Shown: one piece after another, positions 27,873 through 37,100 of the stretch
Layout of the letters: every line of letters starts with the position of its first letter
Numbering within the stretch: position 1 is the first letter of the stretch
From: Paludibacteraceae bacterium
GTDB taxonomy: Bacteria > Bacteroidota > Bacteroidia > Bacteroidales > Paludibacteraceae
Direction of reading: 5' to 3'
DNA length: 64,000 nucleotides
NCBI GenBank assembly: GCA_017477325.1
Contig: JAFUWV010000002.1
Span: 186,001 to 250,000, forward strand
Position numbers and translations under genes: made by a program
The notes under the pieces: generated by a model
What the model was told of the DNA's origin: nothing
Databases searched by the model: none
What the model saw: the letters and a program-made list of their open reading frames with translations, nothing else

Positions 27873-30497
27873 ATGATAGACACACTTGTTTGGTTATATA
27901 TTCTGCTCGGTTTGGGCGTAGTGGTGGTGGCGTTGCTTATAAAGCGTATCGCTACGGTTCGTGTATGGATACGTACTCATCAGAGGCCGGGTCTGCCCTT
28001 TGTGGAGACCGGGTATCTGAAGATGGATGACAGCGGCGATGCCGCTCAGGTGCACGTGTCAGGCGGCGGTATGCGTCCTGCAGTAGGGCAGGTGGCGGCA
28101 GACATGCAGCAGAACACGCAGAAGGGTTATGTGGACATCCTCACGAGCGGCTTTGAGGATGACGGTATTCAGCCCCGCTACAGGCGCATGGGGTACATAC
28201 AGTTTGACCAATCCGCCACCGTTGACAAGTACGGCTATATCTACAAGCAGGTGAAGGGCAAGAAGAAGCGTGAGGTGGTGGGTTATACCGCCCGCCCATC
28301 GGCTCCTGATGTGCCAACGATATATGGCGAGAGGAGCTGGAAGACACTATGGCTGGTGTGCACACTGCATGCTTACTCAGGCAAACCTAAAGAGCCGGAG
28401 CCCGCACCACAGAACGGTGAGGATAAGGCAAAGGCCGGCAGAGGAAAGGTCAAACAGAAGGAGCCGATGGCTATATGCTCATACAAAGGTATCCACAACT
28501 CGAAGCGCGACTATCTTCCGCCCGAGGCACGGGCTTGTGCGTATGCCATGCTGAGCAGGTTCGCACCCAGACAGAACTACACAGAGTACTACAAAGACCA
28601 GCCTTACGGATGGAAAGACACGGCACTGCTGACAACAGTGGTATATACGTTGCTCTTCCTGCTGCTGTACATAGTGAATACGGGTGTACTGCAGATGCCG
28701 CTGCTCGGACATGACGAGGCTGCGGTAGGCATATTGATAGGTTTCTACTATCTGCTATGGGCTCTGATAAGGCTTATAAAGATAGATGCGATAGAGAACT
28801 CCAACAGTTTCCAGCCGTGGCTTGACCTTCTGAACAAGAACCTGGGTCACAAGGTGACTAACCGTCTGATAGTGCTGCTCAGCATTCCGGCGATGATATT
28901 CACCTATATCTACTATGACTATGACCTGCTGCCACTGATATGGGCTATAGGCTTCGGCGTGGGAGTGAACATGACGCTTCAGAACGGCAACAGGCGCTGG
29001 AAAATAAACAGCACCTTCAAGGAAGAGGATGACACAGAAGAGGAGGAAGAAGATGAGGAAGTGAAGAATCCGGAGGGTGACATCTCCCGGCAGTACGACT
29101 GGGATCTGGACATCCGCTACAGCACCAAACAGGTGCATGGCAACCTGACACTGTACTTCTCCGCCAACGAGATAGCCGACCTGAGGCACTGCAACCCTTT
29201 CTTCCTGCAGAGGAAAGAGAAGAGCGACAAGGAGTATATACTGTTTATGTTCCATTTTCTGAAAGAGCACAGGCAGATGCTTCAGCGAGTGCGGTATATA
29301 TCGGCGCAGATAGACAAGTTGTGCCAGAAAAACAGTCTGACAGAGCGTGACAAGCTGCAACTGACGCTCGACTTTGTGCAAGAGCCGAACATACAGTTCC
29401 ATCGCAACTCGGAGCAGAAGGCTATCAACTACTACTCGGACTACATCCGCTATCCCGACGAGACACTGTACGACCAGGCGGGCGATTGCAACAGCAAGGC
29501 TCTGCTTGCAGCGATGCTGTTCTACGTGACAGACCACGATGTGATATATCTTGCCTCCCGCAAGCACCAGCACGCCGCTATCGGTGTGGAGATAAAGCAG
29601 GAGCAGATAGAAGAAGGGCTGTTTACTGCAGACGAACTTGCGGAGCTCTGCATTTCGGAGAACGGCAAGTATTACCTGTTCTGCGAGACTACGGGCGACC
29701 ACTTCTCAATAGGCAGCCAGATAGCCGGAATGGAGCTTGACGATTTCGAGGAGAAAGTGCTTCTGCCCGTGATAGAAGACGATGTTGACGAGAGGGGAGA
29801 AGGCAGTGAGACAAGGATATACACATGGAACCTGAGTGCCGAGTCGGGCAGGCAACTGACAGGCAGCCTGGCTCTTGAGTTTGACACACTACTGATGGCA
29901 GAACTGAGAGAACAGAACCCGTTCACGGGTTACGGAGCCGATGGCAACACGTATGCGATGAATGTGCGCACGATCTTCAACCTGCTTGCAACAGATGCCG
30001 ACTACACCCAGCAGGTGGACACTATAGCGGAGTATATCCGTTCAGAAGCCAAAGCAGCCGGACTCAGTGAGTTTGACACATTGCAGTTTGCACTAAACTT
30101 TGCCCAAGACCCGAACATAGAATACCGCTTGGACGAGCAGTGCGAGAGTATAGACTTCAGGAAGGAATATATGCGTTTCCCGGACGAGGTGCTGTTCGAT
30201 ATGGAGGGCGACTGCGACTGCAAGTCGTCGCTCACGGCAGCACTGTTCCACGCACTCGGCTACGATGTGCTCTTCCTCATCTCCACAAAACTGAAGCATG
30301 CGGCGATAGCGGTGGAGTGCAAGCCTGAGTGGCTGAGCGGGATACAGACTCCTGACCTCAGCGCAGTGGTCCGCGAGTTCAACGGAAAGAAGTACCTATA
30401 CTGCGAGACGACGGGTGAAGGCAACTGGATGGGTCATATAAAAGAGGGCGATTCCATCATGGATTTTGAAGAAGTGGTAGAGCTAAGACTTAGTTAA
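27873..30497 (+). CDS. Membrane protein with two tandem transglutaminase-like domains
   Basis: The 874-aa protein has an N-terminal membrane helix (5-23) followed by a basic loop, about four further helices (near 250-270, 284-304, 330-350, 354-368), an acidic linker, and two papain/transglutaminase-fold domains. Each has a full Cys-His-acid triad in the same context: C539 (GDCNSK), H567 (HAAIGVE), E605 (CETTGD), and C781 (GDCDCK), H809 (HAAIAVE), E845 (CETTGE). Spacings are 28 and 38 in the first, 28 and 36 in the second, so one arose by duplication. Basic residues place the domains in the cytoplasm. They could be peptidases, amidases or crosslinkers acting on the tubulin or its partners. Confidence 0.82.
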   Translation: MIDTLVWLYILLGLGVVVVALLIKRIATVRVWIRTHQRPGLPFVETGYLKMDDSGDAAQVHVSGGGMRPAVGQVAADMQQNTQKGYVDILTSGFEDDGIQPRYRRMGYIQFDQSATVDKYGYIYKQVKGKKKREVVGYTARPSAPDVPTIYGERSWKTLWLVCTLHAYSGKPKEPEPAPQNGEDKAKAGRGKVKQKEPMAICSYKGIHNSKRDYLPPEARACAYAMLSRFAPRQNYTEYYKDQPYGWKDTALLTTVVYTLLFLLLYIVNTGVLQMPLLGHDEAAVGILIGFYYLLWALIRLIKIDAIENSNSFQPWLDLLNKNLGHKVTNRLIVLLSIPAMIFTYIYYDYDLLPLIWAIGFGVGVNMTLQNGNRRWKINSTFKEEDDTEEEEEDEEVKNPEGDISRQYDWDLDIRYSTKQVHGNLTLYFSANEIADLRHCNPFFLQRKEKSDKEYILFMFHFLKEHRQMLQRVRYISAQIDKLCQKNSLTERDKLQLTLDFVQEPNIQFHRNSEQKAINYYSDYIRYPDETLYDQAGDCNSKALLAAMLFYVTDHDVIYLASRKHQHAAIGVEIKQEQIEEGLFTADELAELCISENGKYYLFCETTGDHFSIGSQIAGMELDDFEEKVLLPVIEDDVDERGEGSETRIYTWNLSAESGRQLTGSLALEFDTLLMAELREQNPFTGYGADGNTYAMNVRTIFNLLATDADYTQQVDTIAEYIRSEAKAAGLSEFDTLQFALNFAQDPNIEYRLDEQCESIDFRKEYMRFPDEVLFDMEGDCDCKSSLTAALFHALGYDVLFLISTKLKHAAIAVECKPEWLSGIQTPDLSAVVREFNGKKYLYCETTGEGNWMGHIKEGDSIMDFEEVVELRLS

Positions 30498-30511
30498 ACT
30501 AAAACACACAG

Positions 30512-31519
30512 ATGTCATATATGAAGAAACTGATTCCGATACTCATAGCCTTTGTGATAACAGGGTTGTTGATAGCCAAACTATACGACACAGGTATCAA
30601 CAGGCCCTCGCTGGTGTATAAGCATATTCCCCAAGAGACGGTCAACTGGGTAAACTCGCTACACGGCGGCAGCCAGGGCGGTTCGATGGGAATCAATGCC
30701 CAACCAACCGGTCCTTTCAAATGGAAGAACACGGATGACTACCTCGGCAAGCCTTCTGCAAAGGGAAAGAAATGGGGCAAATATGAGACTGACAGCATTG
30801 TGCTATATTTCCGTCAGGACAAAGATGCCGTATGGAAAACCAACGGCATGAGTGCAGGGAGGTGTGCAGAGGAGGCTGTTCCGGAACTGAAACGTCTGTT
30901 CGGCAAGTACTATGGTCCTGCGAGTATGAACGGGCGGAAGCTGCCAATCTATCTGGCGGACAGTACATCAAGCTATCATAAGATAATACGTAAGCTCTCG
31001 GCTGACCATGCATCAATCTCCGACTATGACAACACCGATGCTCTGATGCTGATGGAGGTAGGTCCGCTCGGGCTGCAAGTCAGAGGAATAGTGCTGCATC
31101 CGGACTGCTTCAAGCGTGGCACAACTAAGTACAAGCAGATGATAAGAAAGGAGATGGCGCGTTACTGCTTCTATGCCTCGCTGGACTACAGCCTTCAGAT
31201 TCATCATTTCCAATGGTTCACGGAGGGGCTGGCAGAGTATTTCTCACAGTATTGTCCGATGCTTGAGAAGGTTGATTCCGACATGGCTTTGTTTATCAGT
31301 GACAAATGTGTTCTGACACATGAGTTTCCGGAACTAGAAGACCGCGGTCTGCGTTCAGCAGACAGTTTCTTCCGCTTCTATGCCGACAAGCATGGTGATG
31401 CCGCTCTGACGGAGTTGGTACAGTCGGCTTACGTGACATGTTCGGACTCGCTTTTCCTGAAGAACGGACTTGATGCAGAGATGCTGAAACAAGAGTGGCT
31501 CATGGCGGTAACGAACTGA
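30512..31519 (+). CDS. Signal-anchored peptidase-MA-like protein with degenerate zinc site
   Basis: The 335-aa protein has an N-terminal signal anchor (7-22) and a body resembling the gluzincin peptidase MA family: the usual PxWxxEGLAEY is present as WFTEGLAEY (235-243, third ligand E238), and the helix before it should read HExxH. Here that position reads KEMAR (213-217), so both zinc histidines are replaced while the glutamate remains. It is therefore probably a non-catalytic binding protein facing the periplasm. It lies 14 nt after the transglutaminase gene and 22 nt before a lipoprotein gene. An ATG three codons downstream (30521) is an alternative start. Confidence 0.72.
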   Translation: MSYMKKLIPILIAFVITGLLIAKLYDTGINRPSLVYKHIPQETVNWVNSLHGGSQGGSMGINAQPTGPFKWKNTDDYLGKPSAKGKKWGKYETDSIVLYFRQDKDAVWKTNGMSAGRCAEEAVPELKRLFGKYYGPASMNGRKLPIYLADSTSSYHKIIRKLSADHASISDYDNTDALMLMEVGPLGLQVRGIVLHPDCFKRGTTKYKQMIRKEMARYCFYASLDYSLQIHHFQWFTEGLAEYFSQYCPMLEKVDSDMALFISDKCVLTHEFPELEDRGLRSADSFFRFYADKHGDAALTELVQSAYVTCSDSLFLKNGLDAEMLKQEWLMAVTN

Positions 31520-31541
31520 CAAATAACTAATACTTACAGAT

Positions 31542-32006
31542 ATGAGAAGACAATTTCTAATGCTGATGCTGGCATCCGTACTGATGCTGCTGCCGGGTTG
31601 CAACAAGGAGCAACGTTGTATTGACAAACTGGAGAAACTGGTCAGTGAGACAGAACAAAAAGCCGACCAACTCGACAAAGAGAAGTGGCAAGAAGCCGTT
31701 GCCGAGTATCAGGACCTGTGCGCTGAGATAGAGAAGTACAGTTATACAGATGAGCAACTGCAGCATATAGGTCGTCTGAAGGGTCGTTTCTATGCCGTAG
31801 CAGCGAAGTATCACCTTAACGGCAAGGGCGGTCTGCTGAACACAGCCGTGCAGGAGGGAATGGGTATTCTTGAGAGTTTATGGAATGCCGCCGATGAGGA
31901 ATTGGGTACTGCCATTGACGGAATAAGAGAGAGCCTCAATGATACGGAAGATACCCAGAGCCGGGAGGAGCAGGACCTGAAGGAGCTGGAAGAGTTGTTT
32001 GAATAG
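31542..32006 (+). CDS. Small helical lipoprotein
   Basis: The 154-aa product has a signal peptide with lipobox LPGC (C20 would be lipidated), followed by a charged, almost wholly helical mature part with Glu/Lys/Gln-rich heptads and an acidic C-terminus. Similar small helical lipoproteins are common in Bacteroidales, but I cannot assign a function. It sits 22 nt after the peptidase-MA-like gene and 18 nt before the outer-membrane barrel gene, so it is most likely part of the same operon and envelope complex. Confidence 0.8.
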   Translation: MRRQFLMLMLASVLMLLPGCNKEQRCIDKLEKLVSETEQKADQLDKEKWQEAVAEYQDLCAEIEKYSYTDEQLQHIGRLKGRFYAVAAKYHLNGKGGLLNTAVQEGMGILESLWNAADEELGTAIDGIRESLNDTEDTQSREEQDLKELEELFE

Positions 32007-32024
32007 TCATTACAGACAAGTTAT

Positions 32025-33980
32025 ATGAGAAACTTCACGCTGACATGCCTTTTTGCTCTTAGCACGCTTGTCAGCGCCGAAGTCGCATATAGTCCGCAGA
32101 TGCTGCCACTTATCCTGCAGGATATATATCAAGAATTGCAGGAAGAAGGTGTCAGCGTGGATTTTGAAGATGTAGAGACCAGTCTTCTGCAACTTGCGGA
32201 TAATCCTATCAACCTGAATGCTGCTACGGAAGAAGACCTCAGGCAGCTGCTGTTTCTTTCTGACGAACAGATAGATGCGATACTGCTTTTCGTATATAAA
32301 TCCCCGTTAAGCAACCTATACCAACTAAGGCTTGTTCCCGGTCTGACCGACTATGAGATTCGCAACATGCTACCATTCGTAGTTGCCGATTCCATCGAAG
32401 AAAAGAAGCCGTTCTATTGGAAAGAGATGTGGCACTACGCCAAGCATGAAACGGCTTTGCGCTTTGACGCCCGCAAAATAGAAAACAACCAGTCGGACCC
32501 TTTTTATGCTTCTCTGAGATACAAGTTCAACTACAAGCAGAAGGTGGACTTCGGAGTGGTGCTGGAGCGTGACCCACACGAGCCTTTGTATGTGAAGCTC
32601 AAGACCTATGGTGCAGATTTCTACGGCGGATGGCTTCAGATAAACGACCTGTGGCACTTCAAGCGCATAGTGGCCGGTGACTATCGCGTCTCATTCGGGC
32701 AAGGGTTAGTCATCAATACGAATCTCGCATACGGAGGCAAGGCGGCATATCTATACCGGCGTGGGTTACGCGAACAGGGTATGAGGCGTAAAGCATCGTC
32801 TGCAGAGTATGATTTTCTGCGCGGAGCGGGTGCAACACTGAATTTCTCGATAGCCGACATATCGGTATTCTACTCTGCAAGAAAGCTTGACGGCAGGCTG
32901 AAGGAAGGTGCTTTCCCTTCTATTCAGAAGACGGGTTACCACCGCACGGACACCGAGTTGGAGGCAAAGCGTTCGGTATGGCACCAGGTGCTTGGAGCCA
33001 ATCTTACGCTTAATCTCAAGAAGCTGCGCCTCGGCTTCACCGCTACTGAGACCTTTCTTTCCGACACGCTGCACCCCCGGTCGCTCTACTACAATCAGAA
33101 CTATTTCCGCGGCATACGTCAGGCAGCTCTCGGCATCAACTATGACTGGCAGATATGGCGGCTGCACTTGTTCGGAGAGATAGCCACTGCACAAAATACG
33201 CGATGGGGCATAGCCAACCTTACAGGAATAAGGCTCTCTCCTGTCAACGGTATGACACTAACGGCAATATACCGCTACTACTCTCCGACATTTGACAACC
33301 TGCAGGCAGCAGGCTTTGCAGAGACATCTAAAATCAACGATGAGAACGGCGCATATCTTGGTATAGAGACATCGCTTCTTACAAAGTGGAAGTTTGCCGC
33401 ATACGGAGATTATTTCTACTTCAGCGCTCCAAAATACGGTATAAAAACTCGCTCCCAAGGTTTTGAGGTTTACACAACAGCCGACTACTTTCCATCGCAA
33501 GATGTATCAATGCAGTGGAAGTTTCGCATGAAGCGCAAAGGTAATGCCGACAAGTACACACTGAGATACATTGTCAACTACACGAGAGGCAGTTGGGTGC
33601 TGAAAAGCGGAGTAGAGGGCAATGTGGTGACAAGGCAGGATTCGGCACCGACATTGGGCGGAGTGGTGTATCAGCAAGTGGAGTATCACTGGCAAAAGGT
33701 CCCTATAAGTTTGCAAACACGCCTTGAAGCATTCTATGCCAAGCACTACGACAATTGCCTTTATGCCTACGAAAACGATGTGCTTTACGCATTTTCCATT
33801 CCGCAACTCTATGGTGCGGGTGGCAGATGGTATGTGAATTTCCGCTACAAAATAAATGCTCATGTCTCTCTGTATCTGAAGGCTGCACAAACGATTTTCT
33901 CCGATGAAACCATAGAAAACCGCAGCCTCGGCGGCAGGACGCAGACAGAGATACATTCTTTTATCCGCTTTCAGTGGTAG
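32025..33980 (+). CDS. Helix-hairpin-helix outer-membrane beta-barrel protein
   Basis: The 651-aa protein has a signal peptide (1-18, cleavage near VSA), a ComEA/PulK-like helix-hairpin-helix region (about 57-115: PINLNAATEEDLRQLLFLS and a second hairpin LVPGLTDYEIRNMLPF), then about 500 residues of alternating aromatic strands typical of an outer-membrane barrel, ending in an aromatic-terminated strand (FIRFQW). This pairing of a periplasmic HhH plug with a barrel is known in Bacteroidota but has no settled function. As last gene of the VWA-tubulin run it would supply the outer-membrane end of an envelope-spanning assembly, if the genes truly work together. Confidence 0.8.
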   Translation: MRNFTLTCLFALSTLVSAEVAYSPQMLPLILQDIYQELQEEGVSVDFEDVETSLLQLADNPINLNAATEEDLRQLLFLSDEQIDAILLFVYKSPLSNLYQLRLVPGLTDYEIRNMLPFVVADSIEEKKPFYWKEMWHYAKHETALRFDARKIENNQSDPFYASLRYKFNYKQKVDFGVVLERDPHEPLYVKLKTYGADFYGGWLQINDLWHFKRIVAGDYRVSFGQGLVINTNLAYGGKAAYLYRRGLREQGMRRKASSAEYDFLRGAGATLNFSIADISVFYSARKLDGRLKEGAFPSIQKTGYHRTDTELEAKRSVWHQVLGANLTLNLKKLRLGFTATETFLSDTLHPRSLYYNQNYFRGIRQAALGINYDWQIWRLHLFGEIATAQNTRWGIANLTGIRLSPVNGMTLTAIYRYYSPTFDNLQAAGFAETSKINDENGAYLGIETSLLTKWKFAAYGDYFYFSAPKYGIKTRSQGFEVYTTADYFPSQDVSMQWKFRMKRKGNADKYTLRYIVNYTRGSWVLKSGVEGNVVTRQDSAPTLGGVVYQQVEYHWQKVPISLQTRLEAFYAKHYDNCLYAYENDVLYAFSIPQLYGAGGRWYVNFRYKINAHVSLYLKAAQTIFSDETIENRSLGGRTQTEIHSFIRFQW

Positions 33981-33983
33981 CAG

Positions 33984-34000
33984 GTGCCTACAATAGGCAC
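33984..34000 (+). terminator. Hairpin closing the VWA-tubulin operon
   Basis: GTGCCTA-CAA-TAGGCAC begins 3 nt after the stop codon. The T tract is poor, so it may be an mRNA-end stabiliser rather than an efficient terminator. Confidence 0.55.
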
Positions 34001-34055
34001 TAACAAAATTCAGCTGATACAATACTGTCAGATATCTGCTAACCGGAAGATGCTA

Positions 34056-34087
34056 CTTGTACAATTGAAAAAATTGTAGTATTTTTG
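34056..34087 (+). promoter_or_regulatory. ileS promoter
   Basis: CTTG (34056-34059), 20-nt spacer, TATTTTTG (34080-34087). The leader has a hairpin AGGAAGGC-TAT-GCCTTTCCT (34106-34125, one bulge). Confidence 0.7.
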
Positions 34088-34172
34088 CAGATTGGAATAA
34101 TGAGCAGGAAGGCTATGCCTTTCCTGAAACTGAAAAAGAGAGTGAAAAGACAATAAAACATAATAACATACA

Positions 34173-37100
34173 ATGAAAAGATTCAATGAGTACAACGGAC
34201 TGGATCTTGCCGCAGTGGCGAGTGAGATGCTGTCTGAATGGGAAAAGAACAAACTATTTGAGCAGTCAGTAACGACCAGAGAAGGTCATCGCCCCTTTCT
34301 TTTCTTCGAGGGACCTCCTTCCGCCAACGGTATGCCTGGTATTCACCATGTGCTTGCGCGCTCAATAAAAGACACCTTCTGCAGATACAAGACGATGCAG
34401 GGCTATCAGGTGCACCGCAAGGCAGGATGGGATACACACGGACTGCCTGTAGAGCTGGGTGTGGAAAAGATGCTCGGCATCACAAAAGAAGACATCGGAA
34501 AGAAGATCTCGGTGGATGAATACAATGCAGCATGCCGTCGCGAAGTGATGAAATATACCACTGAGTGGACCAGCCTCACCAAGCAGATGGGTTATTGGGT
34601 GGACCTTGACAATCCGTATATAACTTATGACAACAAGTACATAGAGACTCTCTGGTATCTGCTCAAGCAACTCTACAACAAGGGTTATCTGTATAAAGGC
34701 TACACTATCCAGCCTTACTCCCCTGCTGCAGGCACGGGGCTTTCTACTCACGAGCTTAACCAACCCGGTTGCTATCGGGATGTGAAAGATACCACTTGCA
34801 CCGCCCAGTTCCGTTTGAAGCCGTCACAACTCAGCAGTTCACTGATAAAACAGAGTACCGACTTACCGATTTTTGCTCTTGCATGGACCACTACTCCCTG
34901 GACTTTGCCTTCGAACACGGCGCTGTGCGTGGGTCCAAAGATAGATTACGTCTTTCTGGAAGCCTCAAACCCGTACTCCGGCAAACCTGCTGTTTACTTG
35001 ATGGCAAAGGCCCGCGTCAGTGCCTATTTCAAGGAGGAGACTGATTACCGGATTCTCGCAGAGTGCAAGGGTAAGGATTTGGTAGGAATAGAGTACGAGC
35101 AACTCTTCCCATGGGTGAACCCCGGAGAAGGTGCTTTCCGGATTATACCGGGTGACTATGTTACTACGGAGGATGGTACAGGTATAGTTCATATTGCTCC
35201 CACATTCGGTGCAGACGACAAGAAAGTGGCTGACCAAGCCGGTGTACAGGGTCTTTACATGCAAACCAAGCAGAACGGCCTGCGCCCTATGGTTGATTTC
35301 ACAGGCAAATACTGGAATCTTGACGACCTTGACGAAGAGTGGGTGAAGACAAACGTCAACACAGAGCTTTATTCTCAGTTTGCCGGTCAATGGGTAAAGA
35401 ATGCCTATGACCCGCGCTATACCATAGACGGGCGCTATGATGAGGCTGCTGCCCAGAAAGATGAGAACCTTGATATACGTCTCTGCATTCAGATGAAGCA
35501 AGACGATAAGGTGTTCCGCATAGAGAAGCACGTACACAATTACCCGCACTGCTGGCGCACGGACAAACCGGTGCTCTACTACCCTCTTGACTCATGGTTT
35601 ATCCGCAGCACAGCCGCCCGCGACAGAATGATAGCTTTGAACAACACCATCCGCTGGCAACCTGAGAGTACAGGCACGGGGCGCTTCGGCAAGTGGCTTG
35701 AGAACCTTAACGACTGGAACCTCTCCCGCAGTCGCTACTGGGGAACGCCTCTTCCTATATGGCGTACAGAAGACGGTACGGAAGAGCTCTGCATAGGCTC
35801 GGTGGCAGAACTTATGGGGGAGATAGACAAGTCAGTGAAGGCAGGCTTCATGAAAGCCAATCCGTGGCCTAAGTTCCGTGTAGGTGACTACTCGAAAGAG
35901 AACTACTCGCCTGAAGTGATTGACCTGCACCGTCCTTATGTTGACTCCGTAGTTTTAGTGTCGCCTTCCGGCAAGCCGATGCATCGCGAACTGGACCTTA
36001 TTGACGTATGGTTTGACTCGGGTGCTATGCCATACGCTCAGATTCACTATCCATTCGAGAACCAGGACGCACCACGCACAGCAGACTTCATCTCGGAAGG
36101 AGTTGACCAGACCAGAGGCTGGTTCTTCACGCTTCATGCCATTCATACGATGATAGACGACTCTGTAGCTTACCGCAATGTTATCTCGAACGGTCTCGTT
36201 CTGGATAAGAACGGCAACAAGATGTCAAAGCGTCTGGGCAATGCTGTTGATCCGTTCTCAATGCTCAACAAGTACGGGGCTGATGCAGTACGCTGGTATA
36301 TGCTTACGAACTCTTCGCCTTGGGAGAATCTGCGTTTCGACCCCGACGGAGTGGAAGAAGTGCGCCGCAAATTCTTTGGCACACTATACAACACCTATTC
36401 TTTCTTTGCTCTTTATGCAAACGTTGACGGTTGGACACCTGACACTCAGTCCGCACAGAACGCCCAGCAATCAGAAACAGACCGCTGGATACTCTCAAAA
36501 CTGAACACCCTTATACGTGAGGTGACAGAGTACTACGAGACTTATGAGCCTACCCGTGCAGGTCGTGCCATAGAAGATTTCGTAGGCAATAACCTTAGCA
36601 ACTGGTATGTGCGCCTGAACCGTAAGCGTTTCTGGGGCGGAGAGATGAATGCTGACAAGCAAGCAGCCTACCTCACGCTGTACACATGTCTCCGCACTGT
36701 GGCACAGCTGATGGCTCCGATAGCACCTTTCTATGCAGACCGTCTCTATCGCGACCTGACGCAAGGCGAGACAGTGCATCTCAGCAACTGGCCCGAGGCA
36801 GACACAGCTCTCATCGACTCCACACTGGAGACCCAGATGCAACTCGCACAGCAGGCCACCAGTATGATTCTTGCACTACGCAAGCGTGCCAACAAGAAGG
36901 TGCGCCAACCGCTTCAGAAGGCCGTCATCCCGGTGCAGGATGAAGCGACGAAACACAATCTTCTACACGTATCCGACCTTATCAAGGCGGAGGTGAACGT
37001 AAAAGAACTGCAGATAGTGACAGATGACAATGCTGTGCAACTTGTCAAGAAGATAAGGCCCAACTTCAAGGTGCTTGGAAAGAAAGTGGGTGCACAGATG

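Noticed and set aside
28755..29702. 315-codon antisense frame inside the transglutaminase-like gene
   Set aside because: The plus-strand frame has two intact catalytic triads; the antisense one has no recognisable content.
34088..34172. T-box riboswitch before ileS
   Set aside because: The leader is only about 80 nt with one small hairpin; no specifier loop or antiterminator, and T-boxes are not typical of this phylum.
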